DNA from: JBPRGG01 sp051418075
GTDB lineage: Bacteria > Bacteroidota > Bacteroidia > Cytophagales > Cyclobacteriaceae
Length of the DNA stretch: 64,000 nt
Assembly: GCA_051418075.1 (NCBI GenBank)
Contig: JBPRGG010000056.1
Location: forward strand, 1 to 64,000
Direction: 5' to 3'
Part shown: positions 27,096 through 36,122 of the stretch, piece by piece
Layout: each line of letters starts with the position of its first letter
How positions within the stretch are numbered: the stretch's first letter is position 1
Translations under genes and position numbers: made by a program
The notes under the pieces: model-generated
Databases searched by the model: none
What the model was told of the DNA's origin: nothing
Seen by the model: the letters and a program-made list of their open reading frames with translations, nothing else

Positions 27096-28235
27096 ATGAA
27101 AAAGAAACAGAGCAAAAAACTTATTTATACCGCCCTTTTTGTTGGTTCATTATTATTACTTTTTGGCAATTACCCTTACCTGGCTGAAACTTTAATATAT
27201 ACTACCCCGAATATTGATGATTACCAGATCTTTTGTAATAGAAGTGTTCCGGCCAATCAATTCAGTCCCTGGAAAATCCGAAAAGGAGGCATAACCAATC
27301 TGCCCGTCCAATACCGGGACGCTATTGAAGATCTGGAACCGGTGGCTTTTCTGGTGGTTCAGGATCAGGAAATCCTGTATGAAGAATACTGGGATGGGTA
27401 TGATGAAAACTCCTATTCCAATTCTTTTTCAATGGCAAAAAGCATCGTCGGTTTATGTATAGGTGCGGCCATCGATCAGGGTTATATAAAGAGCATAGAT
27501 CAAAAGGTGGGCGATTTTTTACCAGAATATCGTTTGAAAGATAACAACCAGCTGACTATCAGACATTTGCTGACCATGAGTTCAGGGTTAAACTGGAATG
27601 AAAGCTACTGGAATCCCTTTTCTGTGACCACTCAGGCATATTATGGAGATAATCTGGAAGAACTGGTGCTGGACCTTCAGGTAGTTGATCAGCCGGGCCA
27701 GGAATTTAAATATTTAAGTGGGAATACCCTGGTATTGGCCGTACTGTTAAAGCATGCCACCGGGATGAATCTCAGTGATTTTGCCTCCAAATTCATCTGG
27801 CAGCCCATTGGAGCCAAAAACAATGCCCTTTGGAGTTTAGATCATGAAGATGGCATGGAAAAAGCCTATTGCTGTTTCAATTCCAATGCCCGGGATTTCG
27901 CCCGGATCGGACAAATGCTGCTGGACTCAGGAAGATGGGAAGGGAAACAAGTGATATCATCCCAATTCATCCATGAGGCCTTGCAACCTGCCAGAAATCT
28001 GAAAGATGAGGACAATAAATCAGTCAATTTTTATGGTTACCAATTCTGGATCGTTCACCATAAAAATATGACCATACCCTATGCCAGGGGCATTTTAGGA
28101 CAATATATTTTTGTTATACCTGAAAAACAAGCCGTAGTGGTACGTTTAGGCCACAAAAGAGCATCCGATAAACAAGGTGAGCACCCCGAAGATGTATTTC
28201 TTTACCTTAATACAGCCCTTGAAATGCTGAATTGA
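27096..28235 (+). CDS. Beta-lactamase-fold serine hydrolase (class C/PBP4-like)
   Basis: 379 residues with an N-terminal membrane anchor (about 7-26) and a penicillin-binding-protein-like domain. The nucleophile motif is SMAK (Ser-x-x-Lys) in NSFSMAKSIVGLC, and the second motif is YLSGN in EFKYLSGNTL. Fold-typical segments RHLLTMSSGL and ARDFARIGQMLLD are present. The class covers esterases, D-peptidases and true beta-lactamases; nothing here singles out one. It is convergent with the SDR gene, whose stop abuts it. Confidence 0.88.
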   Translation: MKKKQSKKLIYTALFVGSLLLLFGNYPYLAETLIYTTPNIDDYQIFCNRSVPANQFSPWKIRKGGITNLPVQYRDAIEDLEPVAFLVVQDQEILYEEYWDGYDENSYSNSFSMAKSIVGLCIGAAIDQGYIKSIDQKVGDFLPEYRLKDNNQLTIRHLLTMSSGLNWNESYWNPFSVTTQAYYGDNLEELVLDLQVVDQPGQEFKYLSGNTLVLAVLLKHATGMNLSDFASKFIWQPIGAKNNALWSLDHEDGMEKAYCCFNSNARDFARIGQMLLDSGRWEGKQVISSQFIHEALQPARNLKDEDNKSVNFYGYQFWIVHHKNMTIPYARGILGQYIFVIPEKQAVVVRLGHKRASDKQGEHPEDVFLYLNTALEMLN

Positions 28236-28919
28236 TCAGCTATTACCATAAATTTTTATTATATTGTTGCGCCAGCCGGAACCTTTAGAACATATAAAAG
28301 CAATGGCATCAGCAATTTCACCGGGCTTAACCCAATGATTAAAATCGGCCTCTGGCATGGCTTTCCGGTTGGGCAGGGTGTCAATAATAGAGGGGACAAT
28401 TACTGTACTGACAATGTGCTTTTTCTTTCCTTCTGCATTGATTAAATCGGATAACTGAAACAGCAGGCTTTTAGAAAGTGCATAAGCCGCCACAGCTTTG
28501 CCTGATCCCGGTTCCAGGGCTGGTTTTGCTCCTATCATGATGATCTTTCCACCGGTTTCCTGACTGAGCATTTGATTAAAAGCAGCCTGAGCCATATATA
28601 AAGCAGAGTCAAAGTTTTTATGCAACATGTTTTGCCAATCTGCTGGTTTTAAGCTTTTCAGATCAGACATACCAAATCCTCCGGCCAATAATACCGCTGC
28701 ATCCAGACATCCAAAATCAGCCTGTACCTGGCTGATCAGCCTTTCCACGGATTCTGGCCGGGTAATTTCTGCCTGATAAGTATTGACAGACCCCGAGAAG
28801 CCGGCTTGTTGAATATTCCGTACCACTGCGCCCACCTGGAAACCTTCATCATGAAGCTTCTGAACCACAACCTTACCAAGTTCTCCATTGGCACCTGTTA
28901 TCAATACTTTTTTTCTCAT
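28236..28919 (-). CDS. Short-chain dehydrogenase/reductase
   Basis: 227 residues with the Rossmann motif TGANGELG near residue 8 (GxxxGxG class) and the NAG-like segment LLAGGFG. The catalytic YxxxK is YALSK. The usual catalytic Ser ahead of it appears replaced, since the strand reads IGAKPALEP. It is therefore SDR fold, but activity is uncertain. No signal peptide. Substrate unknown. Confidence 0.85.
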   Translation of the reverse strand: MRKKVLITGANGELGKVVVQKLHDEGFQVGAVVRNIQQAGFSGSVNTYQAEITRPESVERLISQVQADFGCLDAAVLLAGGFGMSDLKSLKPADWQNMLHKNFDSALYMAQAAFNQMLSQETGGKIIMIGAKPALEPGSGKAVAAYALSKSLLFQLSDLINAEGKKKHIVSTVIVPSIIDTLPNRKAMPEADFNHWVKPGEIADAIAFICSKGSGWRNNIIKIYGNS

Positions 28920-29267
28920 CTTTCTTCATTTAGGTGGATCAGCTCTATAAACTGATTAAAATTGAATTCTGTTTTCATAAATTGCTTTTACTGAAAACGA
29001 AATAAACAATCAATTTTTGAATAATCAGGCGGATTTTTCATAATTTCTAATGCCATTTATGAACAATTTTTTGCCATAAAGCCTGTTATTTCACAGAAAC
29101 AGAATGGATTCTGGCAAATACAGAGCCAGACTAATCATAATTAGTAATATTAATATTTTAAAATTTGTGCCAGGCCAAGATTAACCCTGCAGGTAATGCC
29201 GCGAAAGATGCAGGCTCTTTTTCTGCTTGATCTTTTTTTGCCTACTCTTTGGATCAAGACCCACAAA
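28920..29267. other. Intergenic stretch with one stable hairpin
   Basis: The stretch is AT-rich and lacks a credible gene. Within it CCTGCA (about 29188-29193) and TGCAGG (about 29210-29215) form a hairpin followed by CTCTTTTT on the plus strand, the shape of a terminator. No gene ends here, so it may close a short non-coding transcript or be an orphan hairpin. Confidence 0.35.
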
Positions 29268-29333
29268 TTAACAATTTTTAACAATCATTAACATCTTATT
29301 AACCTCATTTCAATTTAATCCTGAGTACTTTTG
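29268..29333 (+). promoter_or_regulatory. Promoter with four helically phased TTAAC repeats
   Basis: TTAACA occurs at 29268, 29278 and 29288 and TTAACC at 29299, spaced 10, 10 and 11 bp. A perfect -7 element TACTTTTG follows at 29326-29333, while no -33 TTTG is visible. Direct repeats one helical turn apart that replace the -33 element are the layout of OmpR/PhoB-type activator sites. The small gene at 29355 follows. Confidence 0.5.
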
Positions 29334-29354
29334 AACGGTAAAATTTATTTTGTT

Positions 29355-29654
29355 ATGACACAACGTAGATTATTCACCCTGATACTTCTCCTGGCCATGG
29401 TTTCTATTACCATGCGCTTTCAAATGGAAGTAAAACAAAAATTATTTTATGAAAATCTATTGCCCCTCTCCTGCCTGTTCACAAAACCTGTGATGGATAA
29501 CCTCTATCCCCAGCCCGATTGTGAGGAAAGATGTCCCAATCTACCAACCAGTCATCAACTACCGCTTCGGCTTGTAGTGCAGGAAGATGTGAATAGGCTG
29601 AAACAAGGTTGCGGAGATGTAACCAACAGCCAACCAAAATATAAAAGCATTTGA
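29355..29654 (+). CDS. Small hypothetical protein with N-terminal hydrophobic segment
   Basis: 99 residues from the ATG at 29355, which lies 21 nt after a perfect -7 element; the frame's earlier TTG is inside that element. There is a hydrophobic N-terminal segment (about 6-20), then a soluble tail with four cysteines, including DCEERCP. No family is recognised. The promoter with phased repeats upstream is the main reason to believe it. It could also be a non-coding leader. Confidence 0.4.
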   Translation: MTQRRLFTLILLLAMVSITMRFQMEVKQKLFYENLLPLSCLFTKPVMDNLYPQPDCEERCPNLPTSHQLPLRLVVQEDVNRLKQGCGDVTNSQPKYKSI

Positions 29655-29664
29655 ATTATTTTGA

Positions 29665-30597
29665 TCAAATAGATAAATTAGCCTGTTTAGCTTGTTGTCT
29701 GATATAATTGGCTGCCATATTATATTGGTTCCGGTCCGGCAAATGCTCCATGATCAAGGGAATATCTTTTAACTGAGACAGGCTTTTCAGATAAACCTGA
29801 TAATTCAGGCTGCCAGTTCCAGGTCGTACTTCACGGATATTGGGCATATAAACATCTTCCTGTAAATGAACATCCTTGGCATGACAACTTTTGATGTGTG
29901 GACCAAGCCTGGTAAAACATTCTCTGATCAGGTCAGCATTTTTAAAATATTTTTCTACACTGTTGATCAAATTTACCGGATCCAGATGTACTGCAAATTG
30001 AGGACGAGCTACGGCTTTAAGCAACTTCTCATAAGTATCAATGGATTCTGGTATGGACCAGGGCATCATTTCCAGAGTAAAGTATGTATTTTTCGGCCTG
30101 ACCTGGTCGATAATTTGGCGTACCGTTTCCACTACCAGGTCAAACGTATCCTGGCTCAGATTATCCGGATGAGGTCCGGCCCAATGCTCCGGGTTACGGG
30201 AACCGCTTATATTTACACAACAATTAGCCCCTAATTCTTCCGCCAGGTAAAGACCATTAACACATTTTTCAATTGCATTTTTACGGGTGGTTGTTTCAGG
30301 GCTGATGGTATTGCTCCAGGCTCCCACCTCAGAAATGATTATGTCATTTTTAGCTGCTGTTTCCCGATAAGCCCTGATCAAATCCGAATCAGTGACACCC
30401 GGAGCCAGGGGAGAATCTGCTGCGGTAAAATTCAGACGCTTAATTATGTTTATCCATTGTTCCGGGGAATCAAATTTTTCCACCAGTTTGGAGCCAAACT
30501 TTACCCGGTTTGGAGATTTCGGAAATGGCAGGCCAGTACCCAAAGTCATTAACAAAGCTGATTTAGTGATCAACCCGGAGAAATTACGCCGATTCAT
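29665..30597 (-). CDS. Sugar phosphate isomerase/epimerase-like TIM-barrel protein
   Basis: 310 residues of the xylose-isomerase-like AP-endonuclease-2 fold. An N-terminal Tat-like segment, MNRRNFSGLITKSALLMTLG, suggests export. Barrel motifs include SEVGAWSN, GANCCVNISGSRNP, FTLEMMPWSIPES (metal-ligand Glu), FAVHLDPVNLINS, IKSCHAKDVHLQ and RPGTGSLNYQVYLKSL. These supply the His/Glu/Asp ligands for a divalent metal. The substrate is probably a sugar or polyol. It is a single gene. Confidence 0.85.
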   Translation of the reverse strand: MNRRNFSGLITKSALLMTLGTGLPFPKSPNRVKFGSKLVEKFDSPEQWINIIKRLNFTAADSPLAPGVTDSDLIRAYRETAAKNDIIISEVGAWSNTISPETTTRKNAIEKCVNGLYLAEELGANCCVNISGSRNPEHWAGPHPDNLSQDTFDLVVETVRQIIDQVRPKNTYFTLEMMPWSIPESIDTYEKLLKAVARPQFAVHLDPVNLINSVEKYFKNADLIRECFTRLGPHIKSCHAKDVHLQEDVYMPNIREVRPGTGSLNYQVYLKSLSQLKDIPLIMEHLPDRNQYNMAANYIRQQAKQANLSI

Positions 30598-30806
30598 ATC
30601 TTTTTCCTTTTTTTTAAAAATTTAAAGGAAAAAACTTAATAAATCCAGCTTAATCAAAAAAATAAGGCTGATCATAAAGCAACTAAATATATAATTGGTT
30701 TTCTCTGGGACCAGAGTGTATGTGTATGAATAATAGTAGATTTATGAAATCAGTGCTTTATGAATCAGCCTTATTTACGATCTTAAATAAAATATTATCT
30801 TCTTTT

Positions 30807-32222
30807 CTATTTTACCACACCTAAGCCGGCAAAATAGGTTTTAAATGCATTGGCTTCAATGGCAAAAGTACCATCAATGGTGGTTAGATTTATGGGACGC
30901 CACCAGCTTACATCATATAACCATACTGTATCATTAAGCACCTGCACAGTGGCTTCCGTACTGCCCCAGGGATTTCTCAGAATAATATATTTTTTGTTGT
31001 TACGATAAGCCCAGCCTAATACAGAATAGCAATGAGAAGCCACTATATTTGCATCGCCATAAATTATTTTCTTTTCTGAGGCATCACCGGATGAATAGGT
31101 CCAGCAAGTCATAGGATTAAATGTCTTGTAACTCATAGAATTGCCTCTGACCAAATTCCATAATTCATCCCCTGATCTTCCATTGGTACCATAATAATGT
31201 CTCTTTCCTCCGGTCAGTTGAGCTGTGGCCCATACACAGTCGCCCCAGCCGGTGGCTAAAATATCTGGTCGATCACTGTTGGTTCCTGTTTTGAGTTTGG
31301 CATAAGCTTTTTCATAAATGGCTGGCCAGATTTCTCCATCTTCACTGGACCGGCAATACATATAGTTGCCATTGGAAGCATTAACCGGTATATTGTCAGT
31401 AACTTCTATTTCTTGGTCAATTTGATCGGTGTCTGGTTTATAAAACCGGATCATGTTGGTAAACTGCTGTTGATTTTGACCGGTAGCACGGGTAAGATGC
31501 TGAATGTGATAAGGCTTAGCCCAGGCCACTGAAGATAATGCTGCAATATAGTAACAATTGGCTACCGCTCCCTGTATTGGATCAAAAAACTCGGCAGCTT
31601 CATTAAAGAACCTGCCTTTATCCGTCCAGGTTCCGTTGGGAGGAGTCCATTCCTCACTATTTCCCTTCTGGTCAGGATCCCGGGCTATAGATCTGATCAA
31701 ATTTTTGCTGAATACCCGGGCCAGTCTTTGCAATCTTTCCTTTTCAGGCATTCTTAAGGTCAAATGCAAATGATGCTGCCCTACCATCCTGGCCTGAATG
31801 ACTTTAATTTTTCCAATATCATCCTGATTGAACATAGGACCGAGATCTGATAGCTGGTTGATATTGAGCACACTTTCATCCACTGGTAATTCCAGGTCAT
31901 TCACATCCATCTCCAGTTCAACATCCAACAAGGAAGGATGTACAGGCTCAATTTGAAGTTTTTCATTCAACTGCAATCCCATATAAAGCGGACCATTAAA
32001 TTTAGGATCAAAAAGTTCATTGTAAGGTGTTTGTAAAATATCTTCCAATACCTTTGGCCTTTCCTTCAGATCCTTCCAATTAATCCTGCGACCGGCAACC
32101 AATTCAGCCAGGGCATAAGGATTAATGACTGCTGAATTTTGAGCTGCTTCAATGTTGTTTACCAAATTATCAAAGCTTTCACTGGTCTTCACAACTGTAC
32201 TTTTCATTGATTCTGTACTCAT
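30807..32222 (-). CDS. Calpain-like C2-family cysteine peptidase
   Basis: 471 residues with no signal peptide. Residues 1-200 are an unrecognised N-terminal region. The calpain catalytic core follows: Cys223 in FDPIQGAVANCYYIAALSS (family QGxxxDCWfLAAL), the EIWPAIYEKAYAKL helix typical of calpains, His397 in ASHCYSVLGW and Asn417 in ILRNPWGS. The full Cys-His-Asn triad is therefore present. No calcium-binding EF-hands are seen. Target and location are unknown; the N-terminal half may act as a pro- or targeting region. Confidence 0.85.
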   Translation of the reverse strand: MSTESMKSTVVKTSESFDNLVNNIEAAQNSAVINPYALAELVAGRRINWKDLKERPKVLEDILQTPYNELFDPKFNGPLYMGLQLNEKLQIEPVHPSLLDVELEMDVNDLELPVDESVLNINQLSDLGPMFNQDDIGKIKVIQARMVGQHHLHLTLRMPEKERLQRLARVFSKNLIRSIARDPDQKGNSEEWTPPNGTWTDKGRFFNEAAEFFDPIQGAVANCYYIAALSSVAWAKPYHIQHLTRATGQNQQQFTNMIRFYKPDTDQIDQEIEVTDNIPVNASNGNYMYCRSSEDGEIWPAIYEKAYAKLKTGTNSDRPDILATGWGDCVWATAQLTGGKRHYYGTNGRSGDELWNLVRGNSMSYKTFNPMTCWTYSSGDASEKKIIYGDANIVASHCYSVLGWAYRNNKKYIILRNPWGSTEATVQVLNDTVWLYDVSWWRPINLTTIDGTFAIEANAFKTYFAGLGVVK

Positions 32223-32347
32223 AATAATGGGGTTTAAGGTTGTAAAATTGTATGTATCTAATTTACAAGGATATACAACCTAAATCAATCCCTTTTTTTG
32301 GTGATTTTTTGAGTAACCGGTTTTTATTTTAACCACAATAAAAGCTA

Positions 32348-32375
32348 TTAACAACTAATTAACAATAAGTTAAAG
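32348..32375 (+). promoter_or_regulatory. TTAAC-type direct repeats upstream of the iron operon
   Basis: TTAACA at 32348 and 32359 and TTAAAG at 32370 are spaced 11 bp each. They resemble the phased repeats at 29268 but lie about 53 nt upstream of the -7 element. The surrounding sequence is AT-rich, so the third copy may be chance. Confidence 0.3.
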
Positions 32376-32380
32376 AGCTT

Positions 32381-32399
32381 ATTTAAAATAATTCTAAAT
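32381..32399. promoter_or_regulatory. Fur-like box 1
   Basis: ATTTAAAATAATTCTAAAT is a near-perfect 19-bp inverted repeat of the 7-1-7 kind bound by Fur-superfamily regulators. It lies just upstream of the -33 region. Its right half is identical to that of box 2. Confidence 0.55.
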
Positions 32400-32404
32400 A
32401 ATGC

Positions 32405-32435
32405 TTGACACTAAAAAAAAAGGCCACTACTTTTG
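32405..32435 (+). promoter_or_regulatory. Promoter of the iron-uptake operon
   Basis: TTG at 32405-32407 (within TTGACA) and TACTTTTG at 32428-32435 form a Bacteroidota-type -33/-7 pair with a 20-nt spacer. The promoter is bracketed by the two Fur-like boxes, and the first start codon is at 32474. Confidence 0.65.
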
Positions 32436-32446
32436 AATTTGTTTTT

Positions 32447-32465
32447 ATTTAAATTAATTCTAAAT
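32447..32465. promoter_or_regulatory. Fur-like box 2
   Basis: ATTTAAATTAATTCTAAAT is a second 19-bp imperfect inverted repeat. It shares AATTCTAAATAAT (with three bases beyond the box) with box 1, 66 bp away. It lies in the leader between promoter and first start codon, where binding would block transcription. Confidence 0.55.
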
Positions 32466-32473
32466 AATCAGTT

Positions 32474-33607
32474 ATGACCAAATATTCTCTATTGATTTTG
32501 CTGGTGGTTTTATTTACAGTGTCTTGCGATGATAATGAAACTAGCCCTGTTTTAGATGTCCCTTCAAACTATGAGTTTGCCAGGAACGGCCAATCTTCTG
32601 TGGATTATTCCGGACAATTAACCAGAAGGGACATGCTGGCCGAAATGAAGTCCGAACTATCAAAAGGAGATCAGGGGCAAATTGTTAGTGCCCAGAAACT
32701 TTTAGATATGTTTAAGAACCAGAATAATGCATTTGCTGAGGCCAATCTGAATGCGGCTGACAAGCAACTTGAAAATAAAACCTTTTTGGCCGATATCCAG
32801 TGGTTCCAGGATCTTTTCCTCCAGGCTGAACAGGCCAGCCAGGTGGTAAGCAACTCTGACCAAATGGCAGAAGCTGGTAAAGTAGGTTTATTGGAAAGAG
32901 GCACATCAGGCAAATACATTTTAGTCAATGAAAAAGGATGGGAATTTACCCAATTTATTGAAAAAGGACTGATGGGCGCCACTTTTCTGCATCAGATCTA
33001 TAATGTATACCTGACAGATGAAAGAATAGGAGAAGACGTAGAAAATGAAACAACGGAAGAAGGAAAAAACTATACACCACTAGAGCATCACTGGGATGAA
33101 GCTTTCGGTTATTATGGTGCACCAGTTACTTTTCCCCGGGATGATCAGGATAAATACTGGGCTAAATATGCCGGTCCTGCTTTAGGAACCAGCCCGGATC
33201 AGCTTGATCTGTATGAAAACCTTAAAAACGCTTTCTTAACCGGCAGGGCAGCCATTGCGGCAAATAACCATGTTATCAAAAACGAACAGCGTGAGATCAT
33301 TTATGATAATCTGGAACTGGCTTCAGCTGCGGCCACCATTCACTACATCAACAGCTCATTAAATTATCTGAGTACCAATGATTTAGGCAATTTGTTTCAT
33401 GCATTGTCAGAGGCTTATAATTTTGCCATGGCTTTGAAATATCACCCTGCCAAGAAAATTTCTAACAGCCAGATTGACCAAATACTCAATAGTTCTATGG
33501 GGACAAACAGCGATTTCTGGACCGTTAATGTGTCTGGATTGAATGAGGTGAAATCCATATTAACTGATGTTTATCCTGAATTGGAAGCAGTTCAAGACAT
33601 ATTATAA
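32474..33607 (+). CDS. DUF4856 lipoprotein, iron-operon component
   Basis: 377 residues: lipoprotein signal MTKYSLLILLVVLFTVSC (Cys18), then a mostly helical DUF4856 domain with NYEFARNGQSSVDYSGQLTR near the N-terminus and the HHWDEAFGYYGAP segment (about 203-215) that recalls imelysin-type folds. It is the first gene of a tight operon (1-nt gap to the imelysin gene) under Fur-like boxes. A role in binding or relaying iron at the outer membrane or periplasm is inferred from the neighbours. Confidence 0.85.
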   Translation: MTKYSLLILLVVLFTVSCDDNETSPVLDVPSNYEFARNGQSSVDYSGQLTRRDMLAEMKSELSKGDQGQIVSAQKLLDMFKNQNNAFAEANLNAADKQLENKTFLADIQWFQDLFLQAEQASQVVSNSDQMAEAGKVGLLERGTSGKYILVNEKGWEFTQFIEKGLMGATFLHQIYNVYLTDERIGEDVENETTEEGKNYTPLEHHWDEAFGYYGAPVTFPRDDQDKYWAKYAGPALGTSPDQLDLYENLKNAFLTGRAAIAANNHVIKNEQREIIYDNLELASAAATIHYINSSLNYLSTNDLGNLFHALSEAYNFAMALKYHPAKKISNSQIDQILNSSMGTNSDFWTVNVSGLNEVKSILTDVYPELEAVQDIL

Positions 33608-33608
33608 A

Positions 33609-34733
33609 ATGAAGTACCCAAGAACCATAGTCATTTTTTTGTTATTCCTTTTGGCTGGTATGCTAACCTGGCAATCATGTGACGATGAAAACGGAGGAAC
33701 CAGCATAAATTTTGACCGGCAACAAATGCTGATAAACCTGGGGGGTAGTATCATCCTTCCCTCTTATCAGCAACTCCTTCAGTCTTTGGAGAACCTGGAT
33801 AACTCATTGGATCAGTTCATTGATGATGTCAATGAATCCAATCTGAATCAGGTTCAGTCTGATTTTAAAAATGCTTACCTGAAATGGCAAACTGTCAGTT
33901 TCTATGATTTTGGACCGGCTGCAGATGAATTGCTCAGGACTTCACTGAATACCTTCCCGGCCAATTTTATTCAGATCAACAATAATATACAATCTGAAAA
34001 TTACAATCTGGATGCCCTGAGTAATACTGATGCCAAAGGTTTTCCTGCCCTGGATTATTTATTATTTGGTCTGGCTTCCACCAACCAGGAAATCCTGGAA
34101 GAGTATACTCAATCAGGGCTTTCAAGCCAAAGAATTGCCTATTTAAAGGATATTCTGGAGGATATGTTGGGGCGTACCCGCGCGGTGGCAGAGGCATGGT
34201 CGCCTCAGCAGGGAAATTATTTGCAGGAATTTACAGACCGGGATGGCACTGATGTTGGAAGCTCCCTGGGCATGTTATTTAATGCTTATGTTCAGCACCT
34301 GGAAAGATTTACCCGGGATGCAAAAATTGGTATTCCGCTGGGTATCAGATCATTAGGAACCCCTATACCTAATAATGTAGAAGCATTATACAGTGGCTTT
34401 TCACTGGCTTTGGCCAGCCAAAACATAACTGCCCTGCAAAATTTGTATCTGGGAAAAGGACAAAATGATGGTTCCGGGATCCACGATTACCTGGAAGCAT
34501 TGCAGGCAGAATATAACAATACTTCCCTTGCCATTACTATCAATGAGCAATTTGATCAGGCTAATGCATTGTTGGATAATGTGAACGATCCTTTGTTTAT
34601 GGCAGTCACAGGACAAGCACAACAGGTAGAAGCTGCTTATCAGGCGCTGCAGCAATTGGTGGTTTTGTTAAAAGTGGATGCTGCTTCTGCTTTGGGTATA
34701 TTGATCACTTACCAGGATAATGATGGTGACTAA
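33609..34733 (+). CDS. Imelysin-family (M75) lipoprotein
   Basis: 374 residues from the ATG at 33609, giving a lipoprotein signal ending WQSC. Imelysin-like helical bundle features are the DFKNAYLKWQTVSFYDFGPA stretch, GFPALDYLLFG, and the later GSSLGMLFNAYVQHLERF segment. The family is iron-regulated and lacks shown peptidase activity in most members. It starts 1 nt after the DUF4856 stop and its own stop abuts the HTTM start. Confidence 0.88.
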   Translation: MKYPRTIVIFLLFLLAGMLTWQSCDDENGGTSINFDRQQMLINLGGSIILPSYQQLLQSLENLDNSLDQFIDDVNESNLNQVQSDFKNAYLKWQTVSFYDFGPAADELLRTSLNTFPANFIQINNNIQSENYNLDALSNTDAKGFPALDYLLFGLASTNQEILEEYTQSGLSSQRIAYLKDILEDMLGRTRAVAEAWSPQQGNYLQEFTDRDGTDVGSSLGMLFNAYVQHLERFTRDAKIGIPLGIRSLGTPIPNNVEALYSGFSLALASQNITALQNLYLGKGQNDGSGIHDYLEALQAEYNNTSLAITINEQFDQANALLDNVNDPLFMAVTGQAQQVEAAYQALQQLVVLLKVDAASALGILITYQDNDGD

Positions 34734-36122
34734 ATGAAGCATAAAATTAAAGCCTATTTACAAAAATCCCATTCAGCCGCTCCATTGGCGGTATTCAGGA
34801 TGCTTTTTGGCGGTATTATGCTGTTCAGTATCCTTCGTTTTGCCGTTAGGGGCTGGATCTATCAATTATATATTGAACCTGATTTTTATTTTACCTACTG
34901 GGGTTTTGATTGGGTAAAGCCTATGGGTCCAAATGGCATGTATTTGCTATTTATCCTGATGGGGCTGGCTGCAATAGGTATCACCCTGGGCCTTTACTAC
35001 AGGATTTCTGCCAGCTTGTTTTTTGTATTATTCACATATGTAGAATTAATAGACAAAAGTAACTACCTCAATCACTATTATTTTGTCAGCATTATAGCTT
35101 TTTTAATAATATGGCTGCCGGCAAATGCCTTTTTTTCCCTGGACCTGATCAGAAAGCCTGATCTAAAACAAAAAACGGTGCCTCTATGGACTGTTGATGT
35201 ATTAAAACTCCAGCTGACACTGGTATATTTTTATGCCGGAATGGCCAAAATTAATACCGCCTGGTTGTTGGAGGCCATGCCATTGAAAATCTGGCTGCCA
35301 CCTCACAGTCATTTACCTGTAATTGGATCATTGTTTGAGTCAAAGATTACTGCATATATTTTCAGTTGGTCAGGTGCAGCTTATGATCTGGCTGTTCCAT
35401 TTTTGCTTTGGCTTAAAAAAACAAGAAATTATGCCTATGGTGCAGTGATTATTTTTCATCTGCTAACCTGGTGGCTTTTTCCTATTGGTATGTTTCCTAT
35501 TATCATGATCCTTTCTACTACCATATTCTTTTCTGCCAGATATCATCAGAAATTCATCCACTTCTTGCAAAAAGCCGGTAAATTTATTGGTATTCATATT
35601 AAAACGACTTCCATAATACCGCCCAAAAAAAGAAATTTAAAATTCAGGTATGGCTTTTTGGTCATTTTATTCACACTTCATTTTATTATTCAAGTGCTGG
35701 TTCCCTGGAGATTCCTGCTATACCCGGGTAATGTATTCTGGACGGAACAGGGTTACAGGTTTTCCTGGAGGGTCATGCTAATGGAAAAGGCCGGTTATAC
35801 CATTTTTCAGGTGGAAGACCCTGAAAAAGGTACTATGACTGAAGTAATGGCCAGTGACTACCTGACCCCATGGCAGGAAAAAATGATGGCCACCCAGCCC
35901 GACATGATTCTGCAATTTGCCCATTATCTGAAAGATATTTACCAGCAAAAAGGCATAAAGTATCCGAAAATATATGCCCGGGCTTATGTCAGCCTTAATG
36001 GAGAAGGTAGCAGAAATATGGTGGACAGCACAGTGGATCTGACCCGTCAACCTTATGATCTCCGGCATCGCCATTGGGTGATCCCTTACCGCCAATCACC
36101 CTTCTTAACCCAACAACAATGA
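34734..36122 (+). CDS. HTTM-domain membrane protein
   Basis: 462 residues. The horizontally transferred transmembrane (HTTM) domain, related to vitamin K-dependent gamma-carboxylase, spans about 15-290 with many helices; typical segments are APLAVFRMLFGGIMLFSILR, KSNYLNHYYF and TLVYFYAGMAKI. The C-terminal ~120 residues (YPGNVFWTEQGYRFSWRVML onward) match the extension of the carboxylase-like family. It starts directly at the imelysin stop and shares ATGA with the TonB receptor start. Its role in iron uptake is unexplained. Confidence 0.88.
   Translation: MKHKIKAYLQKSHSAAPLAVFRMLFGGIMLFSILRFAVRGWIYQLYIEPDFYFTYWGFDWVKPMGPNGMYLLFILMGLAAIGITLGLYYRISASLFFVLFTYVELIDKSNYLNHYYFVSIIAFLIIWLPANAFFSLDLIRKPDLKQKTVPLWTVDVLKLQLTLVYFYAGMAKINTAWLLEAMPLKIWLPPHSHLPVIGSLFESKITAYIFSWSGAAYDLAVPFLLWLKKTRNYAYGAVIIFHLLTWWLFPIGMFPIIMILSTTIFFSARYHQKFIHFLQKAGKFIGIHIKTTSIIPPKKRNLKFRYGFLVILFTLHFIIQVLVPWRFLLYPGNVFWTEQGYRFSWRVMLMEKAGYTIFQVEDPEKGTMTEVMASDYLTPWQEKMMATQPDMILQFAHYLKDIYQQKGIKYPKIYARAYVSLNGEGSRNMVDSTVDLTRQPYDLRHRHWVIPYRQSPFLTQQQ

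Noticed and set aside
29160..29230. Possible small SRP RNA or known riboswitch
   Set aside because: The conserved SRP loop and known riboswitch cores are absent. Only a simple hairpin remains.
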